Shown: piece by piece, positions 1-8,969 of the stretch
Numbering within the stretch: position 1 is the stretch's first letter
How the letters are laid out: every line of letters starts with the position of its first letter
Source: Virgisporangium aurantiacum
GTDB lineage: Bacteria > Actinomycetota > Actinomycetes > Mycobacteriales > Micromonosporaceae
NCBI RefSeq assembly: GCF_016863635.1
Contig: NZ_BOPG01000032.1
Coordinates: 124,001 to 188,000 of the forward strand
Length of the DNA: 64,000 nucleotides
Direction of reading: 5' to 3'
Position numbers and translations under genes: made by a program
Notes under the pieces: model-generated
Databases searched by the model: none
The model's input: the letters and a program-made list of their open reading frames with translations, nothing else
Told to the model about the DNA's origin: nothing

Positions 1-2318
1 CCGGCCGCGAGGTTGGTGCCGAGATCCGGTGCCGTGGGCGGCGGGGTGGCGCCGTCGTTGAACGAGGGCGGCACGTTCGCCGGGTCCGTCCCCCACGACG
101 TGGGAGAGCCGGTCATCGTGTAGGACAGCGTGGCGCCGCCGGCGATGTCGCCGTAGCGCAGCCAGGTGCGCTGGGTCGCGGTGCCGTTGACGGACAGGCT
201 CTGCACGTACTGGTTGCCCTGTCCGGCATTCGTGCCGTTGATCTGGATGTCGCCGCTCGGCCGGTCGACGAACACCGACGGGAACAGCGGGCCGTGCAGC
301 GCGATGGTGTCCGCGCCGGGGGTCGGTGGGTACATGCCCATCGCGGACCACACGAACCAGGCCGACGTCGCGCCGAGGTCGTCGTTGCCGGGCAGGCCAC
401 CGGGACCGGTGGTGAACGACTCGTTCATCACCCGGCGGACCGTGTTGCTGGTGCCGGCGGGCGCCGCGGCGAAGTGGTAGGCCCAGGGCACGCCGTGCTC
501 GGGCTCGTTGCCGATGTAGAAGTAGGGCTGTGACTGGCCGCCGTTGGTCTGGGTGAAGTGGTGGTCGAGTCGTTGGACGGCGGTCTGGCGGCCGCCCATC
601 AGGTTGATCAGGCCGGCGAAGTTGTAGGGGACCATCCAGGTGTACTGGGACGCGTTGCCCTCCACGAAGTTCGACTGGCTGGCCGGGTTCAGCGGCCACG
701 GCCAGGTGCCGTCCGCGTTGCGCGGGTGGACGTAGTTCGACTCCGTGTTGAAGACGTTGCGCCACCACTGGGCGCGGGCCATGTACGTGTTGTATTTCGC
801 GGTGTCGCCGAGGGACCGGGCGAACTGCGCGACCGCGAAGTCACTGGCGGAGTACTCGAGGGAGTCGGACGGGTCGTTCTCGATGTAGTGGTGCTGGGTG
901 TAGGTGGCCTGCCGGCCCCGGATCGGGCTGCCCTGTGCGGTGCCGCCGTTGGAGCTCTTGTCCATGAGCGCGAGCGCGGCCGCCGTGTCGAAGTCGCGCA
1001 CGCCGAACTGGTACAGGCTGTCGACGATGATCGGCCCCGGATCACCGGTCATCACGAAGATCTCGCTGGTGTTGTGCGACCACTTCGGCAGCAGGCCGCC
1101 CTGCTGGCCGTCGAGCACCATCGACTTGGCGATGTCGGCGGCCTCCACCGGTGCGATGAACGCGATCAGCGCCGACCACGAGCGGTAGATGTCCCAGCCG
1201 GAGTAGTTCTGGTAGACGGGATGGCTCGCCGTGCGGACGACGTTGTCGAAGCCGCGGTACTGGCCGTTGACGTCGTTCGACAGGTTGGGGTTGATGAAGA
1301 CCCGGTAGAGCGCGGTGTAGAACTTCTGCAGGTCCGCCGCGGATCCGCCGGTGGCCTGCACCCGGTTGAGATAGGTGTTCCATTCGGCGTCGGCGTTGCC
1401 GCGCACGGTGTCGAACGCGAAGCCGGACTGCTCGCCGGCGAGGTTGGCCTGCGCGCCTGCCTGGCTGACGAACGAGATCGCGACCTTCACCTGCACGACG
1501 CGGTTGGTGGAGGTGTCGAACGTGAGGTAGCCACCGGAGTTGGTGCCGCTGGTACTCGTGGAGCCCGCGGTGACGGTGCCGCCGAGCCAGGTGCCCACGG
1601 CGCTCGGGGCCCGGTCGAACTCCATCCGGTAGAAGATCTGGTACGTCTTGCTCGATCCGCAGAAGCCACCGCCGGTCACGCTGCCGGTCACCGTCGACCC
1701 GCTGATCGCGATCGACCCGCTGCGGTTTCCGGTGGCGCTGCGGCTGGTGTTGACCAGGACCCGGGCGGTCGTCGACGACGGGTAGGTCAGCCGCATGGCG
1801 GCGGTGCGTTTGGTCGCCGTCGCCTCGACCTTCGTGTTGCCGTAGTTGCTGAGCACGGACTGGTAGAAGCCGGGCCGCGCCTGCTCCTGGGTCTTGTCCT
1901 GGGTGGCCCGGTAGGACGTCCACGACGTTCCCGGCGACGCGCCGATGGCCCCGGTGATCGGCAGGATGCCGAGGTCCTCGTTGTTGGCGCAGCCCGCCCC
2001 GTTGAAGTGGGTGAGGCTGAACTCCTCGATCTGGGTGTCGCCGAAGCGGTAGCCCGACGGTGACGCGGTGGGGGTGTCGGGGCTCAGTTGCACCATGCCG
2101 AAGGGCTGTATCGGACCGGGAACCGTGCTGCCGCCGGCGCCACCGCCGACCGGATTGGGCGCGTTGCTGTCGTCGGTGCCGATGAACGGGTTGACGTACT
2201 GGGTGAGCGCGAGCGCGGCGGCGTTGGCCGTCGCCGTGGTGAACACGACGGCGAGCGACGCGCAGAGGGCGGTGAGGGCGACGAGGGTGATCACGCGGAC
2301 ACGGGGTGGTCGGAGCAT
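1..2318 (-). CDS. Secreted GH92 alpha-mannosidase, 3' end cut by window
   Basis: The frame runs off the left edge with 772 codons visible. It starts with a Sec signal peptide (residues 1-33; Leu/Val/Ala core ending TATANA). The mature protein begins with QYVNPFIGTDDSNAPNP, the hallmark N-terminus of glycoside hydrolase family 92, exo-acting alpha-mannosidases that are often alpha-1,2-specific and calcium dependent. Other family signatures are PIQPFGMVQLSPD, YSGWDIYRSW, QHHYIENDPSD, GNEPEHGVPW and GLPGNDDLGATSAWFVWSAMG, the last holding the usual acid-rich catalytic stretch. ATG at 2318 follows GGAGAGGACC. The gene is divergent from a LacI regulator with an operator-like palindrome (2361-2378) between them, so repression by that protein is likely. 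Extra C-terminal modules may lie outside the window. The family assignment is firm; the linkage specificity is not known. Confidence 0.93.
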   Translation of the reverse strand, partial: MLRPPRVRVITLVALTALCASLAVVFTTATANAAALALTQYVNPFIGTDDSNAPNPVGGGAGGSTVPGPIQPFGMVQLSPDTPTASPSGYRFGDTQIEEFSLTHFNGAGCANNEDLGILPITGAIGASPGTSWTSYRATQDKTQEQARPGFYQSVLSNYGNTKVEATATKRTAAMRLTYPSSTTARVLVNTSRSATGNRSGSIAISGSTVTGSVTGGGFCGSSKTYQIFYRMEFDRAPSAVGTWLGGTVTAGSTSTSGTNSGGYLTFDTSTNRVVQVKVAISFVSQAGAQANLAGEQSGFAFDTVRGNADAEWNTYLNRVQATGGSAADLQKFYTALYRVFINPNLSNDVNGQYRGFDNVVRTASHPVYQNYSGWDIYRSWSALIAFIAPVEAADIAKSMVLDGQQGGLLPKWSHNTSEIFVMTGDPGPIIVDSLYQFGVRDFDTAAALALMDKSSNGGTAQGSPIRGRQATYTQHHYIENDPSDSLEYSASDFAVAQFARSLGDTAKYNTYMARAQWWRNVFNTESNYVHPRNADGTWPWPLNPASQSNFVEGNASQYTWMVPYNFAGLINLMGGRQTAVQRLDHHFTQTNGGQSQPYFYIGNEPEHGVPWAYHFAAAPAGTSNTVRRVMNESFTTGPGGLPGNDDLGATSAWFVWSAMGMYPPTPGADTIALHGPLFPSVFVDRPSGDIQINGTNAGQGNQYVQSLSVNGTATQRTWLRYGDIAGGATLSYTMTGSPTSWGTDPANVPPSFNDGATPPPTAPDLGTNLAA

Positions 2319-2360
2319 TGGGGAGGTCCTCTCCGAGCGGGCGGGCGGGGCGAGGTGTTC

Positions 2361-2378
2361 CGAGACAACGTTGTATCG
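2361..2378. promoter_or_regulatory. LacI-type operator, upstream copy
   Basis: CGAGACAACGTTGTATCG is an 18-bp palindrome with one mismatched pair around the central CG, a core typical of LacI-family sites. It lies 43 bp upstream of the GH92 start and 76 bp upstream of the regulator start. A second related site is centred 107 bp away, about ten helical turns. Confidence 0.55.
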
Positions 2379-2453
2379 ACGCTGGGCTATACCAGCCTCA
2401 AGGTTCTGAGAGAGCGCTGTCAATGACTGACATTTCCGGCCGCGTCGACTAAC

Positions 2454-3485
2454 GTGAGCAATTTGGTCGGGAAAACGTTGTCCGGAGGCGGCCTGCCCCG
2501 CCGGCCCACGATGGTGGACGTGGCCCGCCGCGCCGGGGTCAGCGTCAAGACCGTCTCCCGGGTCGTGAACGGCGCGCCCAACGTGGCGCCGGATCTCGCC
2601 GACCGGGTGCTCGCCGCGGTCGCCGACCTGGGTTTCCGGCGCAACGGCCTCGCGAGCACGCTGCGCTCCGGGCAGGCTACCGCGACCATCGGCCTGATCA
2701 TCGAGGAAATCGCCAACCCGTTCTACGCGACGATCGCCGCCGCCGTGGCGGAGGTGGCCCGCGAGCACGACACGGTGCTCGTCATGGCCTCCTCGGAGGA
2801 GGATCCGGACCGCGAGAAGCACCTCCTGCTCGACCTGTGCTCCCGCCGGGTCGACGGGCTGCTCGTCGTGCCGGCCGGGTTCGACCACTCGTTTCTCCGT
2901 GCCGAGGTGCAGATGGGTCTTCCCGTGGTGTTCCTCGACCGCCCGGCCGGTGGCCTGCTCGCCGACACCGTGCTGCTCGACAACCGGGGCGGTGCCCGGG
3001 CGGGCGTGGAGCGGCTCGTCGAACGCGGCCACCGGCGGATCGCCGTGCTGCTGGACTCCATGTCCGTCTACACGATGCGGGAGCGGGTCGCGGGCGCGCA
3101 GGAGGCGTGCGCCGCCGCCGGGATCGGCTACGACGACGTGCTGATCCGTGACGGCGTGCGCGATCCGCAGGCCGCCGCCCGCACGGTCGCGGAACTGCTC
3201 GACCGGCCCGACCCGCCGACCGCCCTCTTCGGCACCAACAACCGCATCACCGTCGGGATCCTGGGCGAGCTGTGGCGACGCGGCGGAGCGGAGGAGCTGC
3301 TCGGCTTCGACGACTTCGAGTTGTCGCACCTGATGCCGCGTCCGCTGACGGTCGTGTCCTATGACGCCCACGCGTTCGGCCGCAGCGCGGCGGAGCTGCT
3401 CTTCCGGCGCATCACCGGAAACCGCTCCTGGCCGTCCACCACCGTGCTCCCGACCCGCGTGATCGACCGGGGCGTCAGAACGTGA
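2454..3485 (+). CDS. LacI-family transcriptional regulator
   Basis: 343 residues from the GTG at 2454. A LacI helix-turn-helix (MVDVARRAGVSVKTVSRVVN, about residues 20-39) is followed by the hinge and a periplasmic-binding-protein-like effector domain (IGLIIEEIANPFYATI; VDGLLVVPAG; PVVFLDRP; FGTNNRITVG). The helix begins unusually far from the N-terminus, so ATG 2511 is an alternative start. In that case the second operator (2470-2483) would sit in the leader rather than in codons 6-10. The gene is divergent from the GH92 gene and most likely controls it and itself in response to a mannose-containing sugar; that is inference from position. The 3' end overlaps the convergent P450 gene by 11 nt. 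Confidence 0.88.
   Translation: MSNLVGKTLSGGGLPRRPTMVDVARRAGVSVKTVSRVVNGAPNVAPDLADRVLAAVADLGFRRNGLASTLRSGQATATIGLIIEEIANPFYATIAAAVAEVAREHDTVLVMASSEEDPDREKHLLLDLCSRRVDGLLVVPAGFDHSFLRAEVQMGLPVVFLDRPAGGLLADTVLLDNRGGARAGVERLVERGHRRIAVLLDSMSVYTMRERVAGAQEACAAAGIGYDDVLIRDGVRDPQAAARTVAELLDRPDPPTALFGTNNRITVGILGELWRRGGAEELLGFDDFELSHLMPRPLTVVSYDAHAFGRSAAELLFRRITGNRSWPSTTVLPTRVIDRGVRT
2470..2483. promoter_or_regulatory. LacI-type operator, second copy
   Basis: GGAAAACGTTGTCC is a 14-bp palindrome with one mismatch and the same AACGTT centre as the site at 2361-2378. It overlaps the first codons of the LacI gene if GTG 2454 is the start. The pairing suggests autoregulation, possibly through a loop. Confidence 0.4.
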
Positions 3486-4692
3486 CCCGCAACGATCCCA
3501 GCCGGTGACCGAACGGTGGGGACGGCAGCCGGTCGGGGGTGTCGTAGGCGGGCCGCAGGTCGGGGCAGCGGTCGAGCAGGATCCGCAGGCACTCGTCGGT
3601 CTCCATCCGGGCCAGCGCCGCGCCCAGGCAGTAGTAGGAGCCCATGCCGAAGCTGAGGTACCGGTTGGGCCGGCGGGTGATGTCGAAGGTGTCCGGGTCG
3701 GGGAAGGCGTCCGGGTCGCGGTTCGCGGCCCTCAGCGCGAGATAGACGTGCTGACCGGCCGGGACGGCGTGCCCGGCCAGCTCGACGGGCTCGGTGGTGA
3801 TGCGGCCGATCACGCCGGCCGGACCGTCGCAGCGCAGCATCTCGTCCACCGCCAGCGGCATCAGCTCCGGTTCGGACCGCAGCCGGGCCAGCTGGTGCGG
3901 GTGCGCGAAGAGCAGGACGAGGCCGTTGGCGATCAGGTTCGCGGTGGTCTCGTGGCCGGCGAACAGCAGCAGCACACAGTTGGCGACGGCCTCGTCCTCG
4001 GTCAGGGTGCCCTCGGCCTCGGCGGCCACGAACATGCTCAGCACGTCCTCGCGGGGGACGCGGCGCCGATCGGCCGCGAGGATCCGCAGGTAGTCGTGCA
4101 TTTCGAGCATGCTGCGCTGGGCCTGGCGGATCCCGTCGATGCTGCCGTTGCCGAAGATCGGCAGGATGTCGCGCGACCATGCCTGCAACTGTTCGCGATC
4201 GCTGGTCGGCATCCCGAGGATCTCGGCGATCACGTTCGCCGGTAGCGGGTAGGCGAGGTCGCGTACCACGTCCATCTCGCCGTTCGCGGCGACCGCGTCG
4301 AGCAGCTCGTGGGTGAACTCGCGGACGCGTGGCCGCAGCCGGTCGACCGTCGCCGCGCTGAAGTACCGCTTGAGCAGCCGTTGGAAGCGTGCGTGGTCGG
4401 CCGGAACGGTGTGTCCCATCCACATCTCGATGGCCTGGCTGACCGGGCGCAGCTCGTCCTGCTCCGCGGGCGTGAGCCGCCGCAGGACCCGCGCCATGTT
4501 CGCGGTGTCCAGGCGCTTGTCCCGCAGCGCGGCCATGACGTCCGTGTACCGGGTGAGCAGGTAGGCGTCGAGCTGCGGCAGCCGGGCCAGCGGGCTCTCG
4601 GCACGCACCCGCGCCAGGAACGCGGTCTGGTCGGTCATCGCCTCCGGCGTGAAAAGGTCGTATTCCCGCACGGTCGCTACAGGGGCATTCAT
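3475..4692 (-). CDS. Cytochrome P450
   Basis: 405 residues, a normal length for a soluble bacterial class I P450. The oxygen-binding I-helix motif AGHETT is at 245-250, the K-helix ExxR (EMLR) at 284-287, and the heme loop FGMGSYYCLG carries the proximal cysteine at 355. The start is ATG 4692, giving MNAPVATVREYDLF; a longer open frame upstream has no P450 character. CACAAT lies 7 nt upstream of the ATG and may be a -10 box of a leaderless transcript. No ferredoxin or reductase is encoded nearby, so electrons must come from elsewhere. The substrate cannot be predicted. The 3' end overlaps the convergent LacI gene by 11 nt. Confidence 0.93.
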   Translation of the reverse strand: MNAPVATVREYDLFTPEAMTDQTAFLARVRAESPLARLPQLDAYLLTRYTDVMAALRDKRLDTANMARVLRRLTPAEQDELRPVSQAIEMWMGHTVPADHARFQRLLKRYFSAATVDRLRPRVREFTHELLDAVAANGEMDVVRDLAYPLPANVIAEILGMPTSDREQLQAWSRDILPIFGNGSIDGIRQAQRSMLEMHDYLRILAADRRRVPREDVLSMFVAAEAEGTLTEDEAVANCVLLLFAGHETTANLIANGLVLLFAHPHQLARLRSEPELMPLAVDEMLRCDGPAGVIGRITTEPVELAGHAVPAGQHVYLALRAANRDPDAFPDPDTFDITRRPNRYLSFGMGSYYCLGAALARMETDECLRILLDRCPDLRPAYDTPDRLPSPPFGHRLGSLRVTF

Positions 4693-4993
4693 GGATGAAA
4701 TTGTGCGGGACGCCAGTGATCGATCTCTATGTCCGAATCGGCGGTGGACAGCAACCCCCGCGGGGTGCCACGCAGGGGGTGGAAGGCGCCGGACCCGCCA
4801 TCGGGCGCACCGGGGGCACGGGGGGATGTGCCCGTCGGTGCGTCGCCGGCGCGATCGAGACGTCCGCAGGTCCGGCGCCTCGTCGATGCTGCCACGCACG
4901 GCCGCGGACCTGACACGTACACGGTTCACAACAATGAGCGCGTGCGCTTGCCGACCGTCGGCAACGACGGTCGGCAAGCAACGGACGGGTCCG
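4693..4993. other. Gene-free stretch between P450 and PucR genes
   Basis: About 300 bp without a credible gene. Short GC-rich open frames on both strands lack a ribosome site and any recognisable protein. The left end should hold the P450 promoter and the right end holds the hairpin annotated at 4947-4978. Confidence 0.6.
4947..4978 (-). terminator. Strong hairpin after the PucR gene
   Basis: A perfect 14-bp stem, CTTGCCGACCGTCG and its complement, closes a GCAA (GNRA-type) tetraloop. It lies 15 nt beyond the PucR stop on the minus strand. No T-run follows, as is common for actinobacterial terminators. Confidence 0.7.
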
Positions 4994-6196
4994 TCAGCCG
5001 GCCGTAGGCAGGGGCCTGGCGGGCCATTCGAGTGCCCTGGCCCCCAGCACCGCGGCCTGGAGCGTGAACCGGTGCCCCGGATCGGCCGGGTCGTAGCCGA
5101 TCAGCGTCCGGATCCGCTCCAGCCGGTAGGTGACCGTGCGCACGGACACGTGCAACCGCTTCGCCGTCTCGGTCGCGACGGCTCCGGTGCTGAAGTAGAC
5201 CTCCATGGTGTCCAGCAACGGCTGGGCGCCGCCGCGGGCCAGGATCAGCGGGCTCAGGACGGCGACGACCAGGTCGACGATGGCGGGTTGGTCCCGCAGC
5301 AGCACCCGGAACACGAGCAGGTCGTGCGCCTTGACCACCGGGTCGGTCATGTGCAGCCGGCCGGCCATGATCAACGCGTCGCGGGCCTCCTCGTAGGAGC
5401 GGGCGATCCCGTACACGCCCGGGTGCGGCCGTCCGACCGCGACCCGCCAGGGCCGGCCGTTCCGGAGGCGGGTGAGTTCACCGTGCATCAGGCGCCCGAG
5501 ATCGTCGTCCGCGTCGCGGGCCGGTGTCCGCCCGCCGGCCGCGGCCGGCGCGAGCACGACGAGCAACCCGTCCTTGGTGGCGACCAGGACGTCCCGGTCA
5601 CCGAGCCGGTCGAAGATGACCGCCTCCAGCGCGTTGATGGCGGCACCGGTGTCGGGCAGCCGCTGGGCGGGCGCGGCCAGCGCCACTTGGTGCACGCGGG
5701 CCAGTTCGAGCCCGAACGGCTCGGAGCGCGCGACCAGGGCGCCGAGGTCGGAGTCGCCGCGCAGCAGGTCGTCGATCAGCTCCCGGCGGAGCGTCTCCTC
5801 GCGCCGCACGAGTTCCCGCCGCGCGACCGCGTAGCCCTCCGCGAGCGTGGCGACCGCCTCGTCGATGACGTGCAGCACCGCCGCCGCTGCCGCGCGCACC
5901 GCCGCCTCGTCGCGGGGGCCTACGACCGCGGGAAGGTCCCGCCACAGCCGCCGCGCCGCCGACAGGTAGAACTGCACGACCCGTCCGGCCGAGATGCCCT
6001 GTTCGGCGGCCCGGCGGCCGAGCCGACCCACGGCGTCGAGTTCGGCGCGCCGGGGCCGGCGTCCGCTGACGGCGGCGTCGGCCAGGAGGGACAGGTAGTC
6101 GCCGAGCAGTTCCACCGGGACGTCGCCGGCGTCGCGGGCGGCAGCGGTGGCGACGTCGACCAGCCACTGCTCCGGCGGAGGCGGCATCGAGGTCAT
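4994..6196 (-). CDS. PucR-type helix-turn-helix transcriptional regulator
   Basis: 400 residues. The C-terminal 60 residues hold the PucR family HTH: YFSTGAVATETAKRLHVSVR, then TVTYRLERIRTLIGYDP. The middle holds a GGDEF-like or CdaR-like region (VAVGRPHPGVYGIARSYEEA), and the N-terminal half is helical with no known sensor domain. ATG 6196 overlaps the stop of the upstream membrane glycosyltransferase-like gene by one base (TGATG), so the two are probably translationally coupled. PucR relatives usually activate nearby catabolic or transport genes; which genes this one controls is not evident. A strong hairpin follows the stop. Confidence 0.87.
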   Translation of the reverse strand: MTSMPPPPEQWLVDVATAAARDAGDVPVELLGDYLSLLADAAVSGRRPRRAELDAVGRLGRRAAEQGISAGRVVQFYLSAARRLWRDLPAVVGPRDEAAVRAAAAAVLHVIDEAVATLAEGYAVARRELVRREETLRRELIDDLLRGDSDLGALVARSEPFGLELARVHQVALAAPAQRLPDTGAAINALEAVIFDRLGDRDVLVATKDGLLVVLAPAAAGGRTPARDADDDLGRLMHGELTRLRNGRPWRVAVGRPHPGVYGIARSYEEARDALIMAGRLHMTDPVVKAHDLLVFRVLLRDQPAIVDLVVAVLSPLILARGGAQPLLDTMEVYFSTGAVATETAKRLHVSVRTVTYRLERIRTLIGYDPADPGHRFTLQAAVLGARALEWPARPLPTAG

Positions 6197-7656
6197 CAGC
6201 TGAGGTGTTCGAACGCCGGCCAGGCCGCGGCCCACGGCGTGCGACGGTCGCGGCAGACGGAAACGGTGGCTCCCTGCTCCTCGTTGTCGACGTCGACGCC
6301 GTTGTCGAGTTCCGCCTCGACGGTGCAGGAGCCGAACGTGCCGGTGCGCATCGGGTCGCCGGCGGTGACCACGATGGCCACGGTGGCCGTCTCGGGCGGG
6401 GGCCCGTACGCGTAGAGCGCGTTGTGTCCACTGTAGACATCGGGGAGGTCGTAGGCGGGGCCGTAGCGGTCGATCGCGCCGGCCTCGCCGTAGTTGGCGG
6501 TGATGATGACGGTCCGGTCGCGGTCGTCGGCGGGCAGCGCCGCGTAGACCCCGGCGATCTGACGCACGTAGCGGCGCCAGCCGATCTGGTCCCCGACGGT
6601 CTGGTTGGACGCGGCGACCGGGCTGTCGCCGACCGCGTCGACGGGGATCAGCGGCAACGCGAACACGGCCGAGACGATCGTGTTCACCGCGAGCAGCGCG
6701 GCCACCGCGACGAAGCGTCCCCGACGATCGGCCATCCACCGCGCCACCGGCGCCGCCCCGATCGCGTACACCACCAGCAACACGCCCAGCGTGTAGTAGA
6801 ACTGTCCGGAGCCGGCCACCGTGAGGGCGAGCACCACCGGGTACGCCACCACGAAGGCCCGGATCCGGCGCTCGCGCCACGCCTCGACGAAGCCGGCCAC
6901 GATGACCGGCACGGCGAACATGCCGAGCAGCACGAACTGCAGCGGAACGACGAGCGGCCGCACCTCGTCGCCGCGGTCGTCGGCCAGCGCGGCGGCCATC
7001 CGCGCCTGCGGGAAGTCGTTGACCACCTGGTACAGCAGGTTGGGCAGGCCGACCAGCAGAGCGATGCCGACGCCGGCCCACAGCGCGCGGGAGAGCAGTT
7101 CCCGGCGCGGTCCGACGAGCAGCAACCCGACGCCGAGCCCGATGAGCATCAGCAGCACGAGGTGCTTGTTGTAGAAGCCCAGCCCGGCCACCAGGCCGGC
7201 CCACAGCCACCACCGGCCCTCCTCGCGCAGCAGCGCCCGCAGGGCGAACAGCCCGACCAGGGTCCAGGCCAACAGGTCGGGGCCGGTGGTGGCGCCGAGG
7301 TGCCCGGACAGCAGCGGACCCATGCCGCCCGCACCGGCCGCCGCGACGACCTGCGCGGCCGTCCCGCCGCCGACCTCCCGGGCGACGAGCGCGGCGACGA
7401 CCGCGACGACGGCGATGATCAGGACGAACGGCAGCCGCAGCGCCCACACCGAGTCGCCGAGCAGCGCGGTGGAGGCCCGGATCAGCAGCGGCGTGAACGG
7501 CGGCTGGTCGACGTAGCCCCAGTCGGGGCGCAGCATGCGGAAGTACAGTTCGTCGCGGTGGTAGTCGTAGCCGCCCGAGGTCGCCAGCAGCAGCGCGACG
7601 ACGCCCGCCGTGACCGCGGCGACCGGTCCCCGGGCGAGCGGTGATCGGTTCCGCAC
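6196..7656 (-). CDS. GT39/ArnT-like membrane glycosyltransferase
   Basis: 486 residues from GTG 7656, with about ten hydrophobic segments. The acidic loop YDYHRDELYF (about 31-40), followed by DWGYVDQPPFTPLL, is the signature of the ArnT/PMT-like PMT_2 family, where acidic residues after the first membrane helix take part in catalysis using a lipid-linked sugar donor. The last 130 residues form an extracytoplasmic domain (NQTVGDQIGWRRYVRQI; NYGEAGAIDRYGP; PDVYSGHNALY) usual in actinobacterial members. Donor and acceptor are unknown. The gene overlaps PucR by one nucleotide. Confidence 0.85.
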   Translation of the reverse strand: MRNRSPLARGPVAAVTAGVVALLLATSGGYDYHRDELYFRMLRPDWGYVDQPPFTPLLIRASTALLGDSVWALRLPFVLIIAVVAVVAALVAREVGGGTAAQVVAAAGAGGMGPLLSGHLGATTGPDLLAWTLVGLFALRALLREEGRWWLWAGLVAGLGFYNKHLVLLMLIGLGVGLLLVGPRRELLSRALWAGVGIALLVGLPNLLYQVVNDFPQARMAAALADDRGDEVRPLVVPLQFVLLGMFAVPVIVAGFVEAWRERRIRAFVVAYPVVLALTVAGSGQFYYTLGVLLVVYAIGAAPVARWMADRRGRFVAVAALLAVNTIVSAVFALPLIPVDAVGDSPVAASNQTVGDQIGWRRYVRQIAGVYAALPADDRDRTVIITANYGEAGAIDRYGPAYDLPDVYSGHNALYAYGPPPETATVAIVVTAGDPMRTGTFGSCTVEAELDNGVDVDNEEQGATVSVCRDRRTPWAAAWPAFEHLS

Positions 7657-7753
7657 CCGTGCAGCCTAGGCGCGTCCGGCCGGTCCCGGTGACCCCGCCG
7701 GACGCCGGGTGACGCGCGGGTTAATCACGTTACGGGACCGTAACGAGCCACCG

Positions 7754-7782
7754 TTGACACCGAATGTTGTTAGCGATAACAA
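7754..7782 (+). promoter_or_regulatory. Promoter with operator over the -10 of the sugar ABC operon
   Basis: TTGACA (7754-7759) and TAACAA (7777-7782) are separated by 17 bp, a good housekeeping promoter. The -10 lies inside TTGTTAGCGATAACAA (7767-7782), whose arms TTGTTA and TAACAA are perfectly complementary. TGTTA-N4-TAACA sites are typical operators of LacI-family sugar repressors in actinomycetes. Repressor binding here would block RNA polymerase directly. Confidence 0.75.
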
Positions 7783-7839
7783 TCGTCCCCAGTCATGACT
7801 GTCCAAGATCACCGATCCTGCGCCACTACAGGAGTGCGG

Positions 7840-8964
7840 ATGAAATTCACCCGGATAGCGACCGCAGCCGCGGCCGTCGCGCTGACCGTCGCGCTCGCGG
7901 CGTGCGGCGACAGTACGAAGGACGCGGACAAGCAGGGCGGCGGTGACAATGCCGGCGCGCTGATCGGGGTCACCATGCCCACCAAGTCGTCCGAGCGCTG
8001 GATCGCCGACGGCAACAACCTCAAGTCGGCGCTGGAGAAGCTCGGCTACAAGGTCGACCTCCAGTACGCCGAGAACGACATTCCCACCCAGGTCAACCAG
8101 CTCGAGAACCAGATCACCAAGGGCGCGAAGCTGTTGATCATCGCGTCGATCGACGGCACCGCGATCACCTCGCAGCTGGAGAACGCGAAGGCGAACAAGA
8201 TCCCGGTCATCGCCTATGACCGGCTCATCCGTAATAGCCCGAATGTCGACTACTACGCCACCTTCGACAACTTCAAGGTCGGCGTGCAGCAGGCCACCTC
8301 GCTCCTCGTCGGGCTGAAGCTCAAGAACGAGGACGGCACCGACGGCACCGCCAAGGGCCCGTTCAACATCGAACTGTTCGCCGGTTCGCCCGACGACAAC
8401 AACGCGACGTTCTTCTTCAACGGCGCGATGTCGGTGCTCAAGCCGTACATCGACAAGGGCACGCTCGTCGTCAAGAGCGGACAGACCGACTTCAAGACCG
8501 TCGCGATCCTGCGGTGGGACCCGGCCACCGCGCAGAAGCGCATGGAGGACCTGCTCACCAAGACCTATCAGGGCGGGGTGACGGTGCAGGGCGTGCTCTC
8601 GCCGTACGACGGCCTCTCGATCGGCATCCTGTCGGCGCTGAAGAGCAGCGGCTACGGCACCGCCGGCCAGGCCTACCCGATCGTGACCGGCCAGGACGCC
8701 GAGCTGGCCTCGGTGAAGTCGATCATCGCGGGTGAGCAGTTCGCGACGATCTACAAGGACACCCGTCAGCTCGCCGCGAAGTCGGCGGAGATGGCCAACG
8801 CGGTGCTCAAGGGCGAAAAGCCGTCCGTGAACAACGACAAGGACTACGACAACGGCAAGAAGGTCGTACCGTCGTACCTGCTCGAACCGGTCATCGTCTA
8901 CAAGAGCAACTACAAGCAGGCACTCGTCGACACCGGTTACTACAAGCAGGAACAACTCGGATAA
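7840..8964 (+). CDS. chvE: Sugar ABC transporter lipoprotein, ChvE-like
   Basis: 374 residues from ATG 7840, which has GGAG 6 nt upstream; a longer in-frame extension from 7795 has none. The lipoprotein signal has lipobox LAAC, making the cysteine the mature N-terminus. The mature part is a type I periplasmic-binding protein (GVTMPTKSSERWIADG; NQITKGAKLLIIASIDGTA; PVIAYDRLI; GQDAELASVKSIIAGEQ) resembling the multiple-monosaccharide binding protein ChvE, which binds aldoses such as xylose, arabinose, galactose or glucose. It is first in an operon with an ATPase and a permease. Expression is probably repressed in the absence of sugar through the operator at 7767-7782. The exact sugar is not resolved. 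Confidence 0.92.
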   Translation: MKFTRIATAAAAVALTVALAACGDSTKDADKQGGGDNAGALIGVTMPTKSSERWIADGNNLKSALEKLGYKVDLQYAENDIPTQVNQLENQITKGAKLLIIASIDGTAITSQLENAKANKIPVIAYDRLIRNSPNVDYYATFDNFKVGVQQATSLLVGLKLKNEDGTDGTAKGPFNIELFAGSPDDNNATFFFNGAMSVLKPYIDKGTLVVKSGQTDFKTVAILRWDPATAQKRMEDLLTKTYQGGVTVQGVLSPYDGLSIGILSALKSSGYGTAGQAYPIVTGQDAELASVKSIIAGEQFATIYKDTRQLAAKSAEMANAVLKGEKPSVNNDKDYDNGKKVVPSYLLEPVIVYKSNYKQALVDTGYYKQEQLG

Positions 8965-8969
8965 CGATC

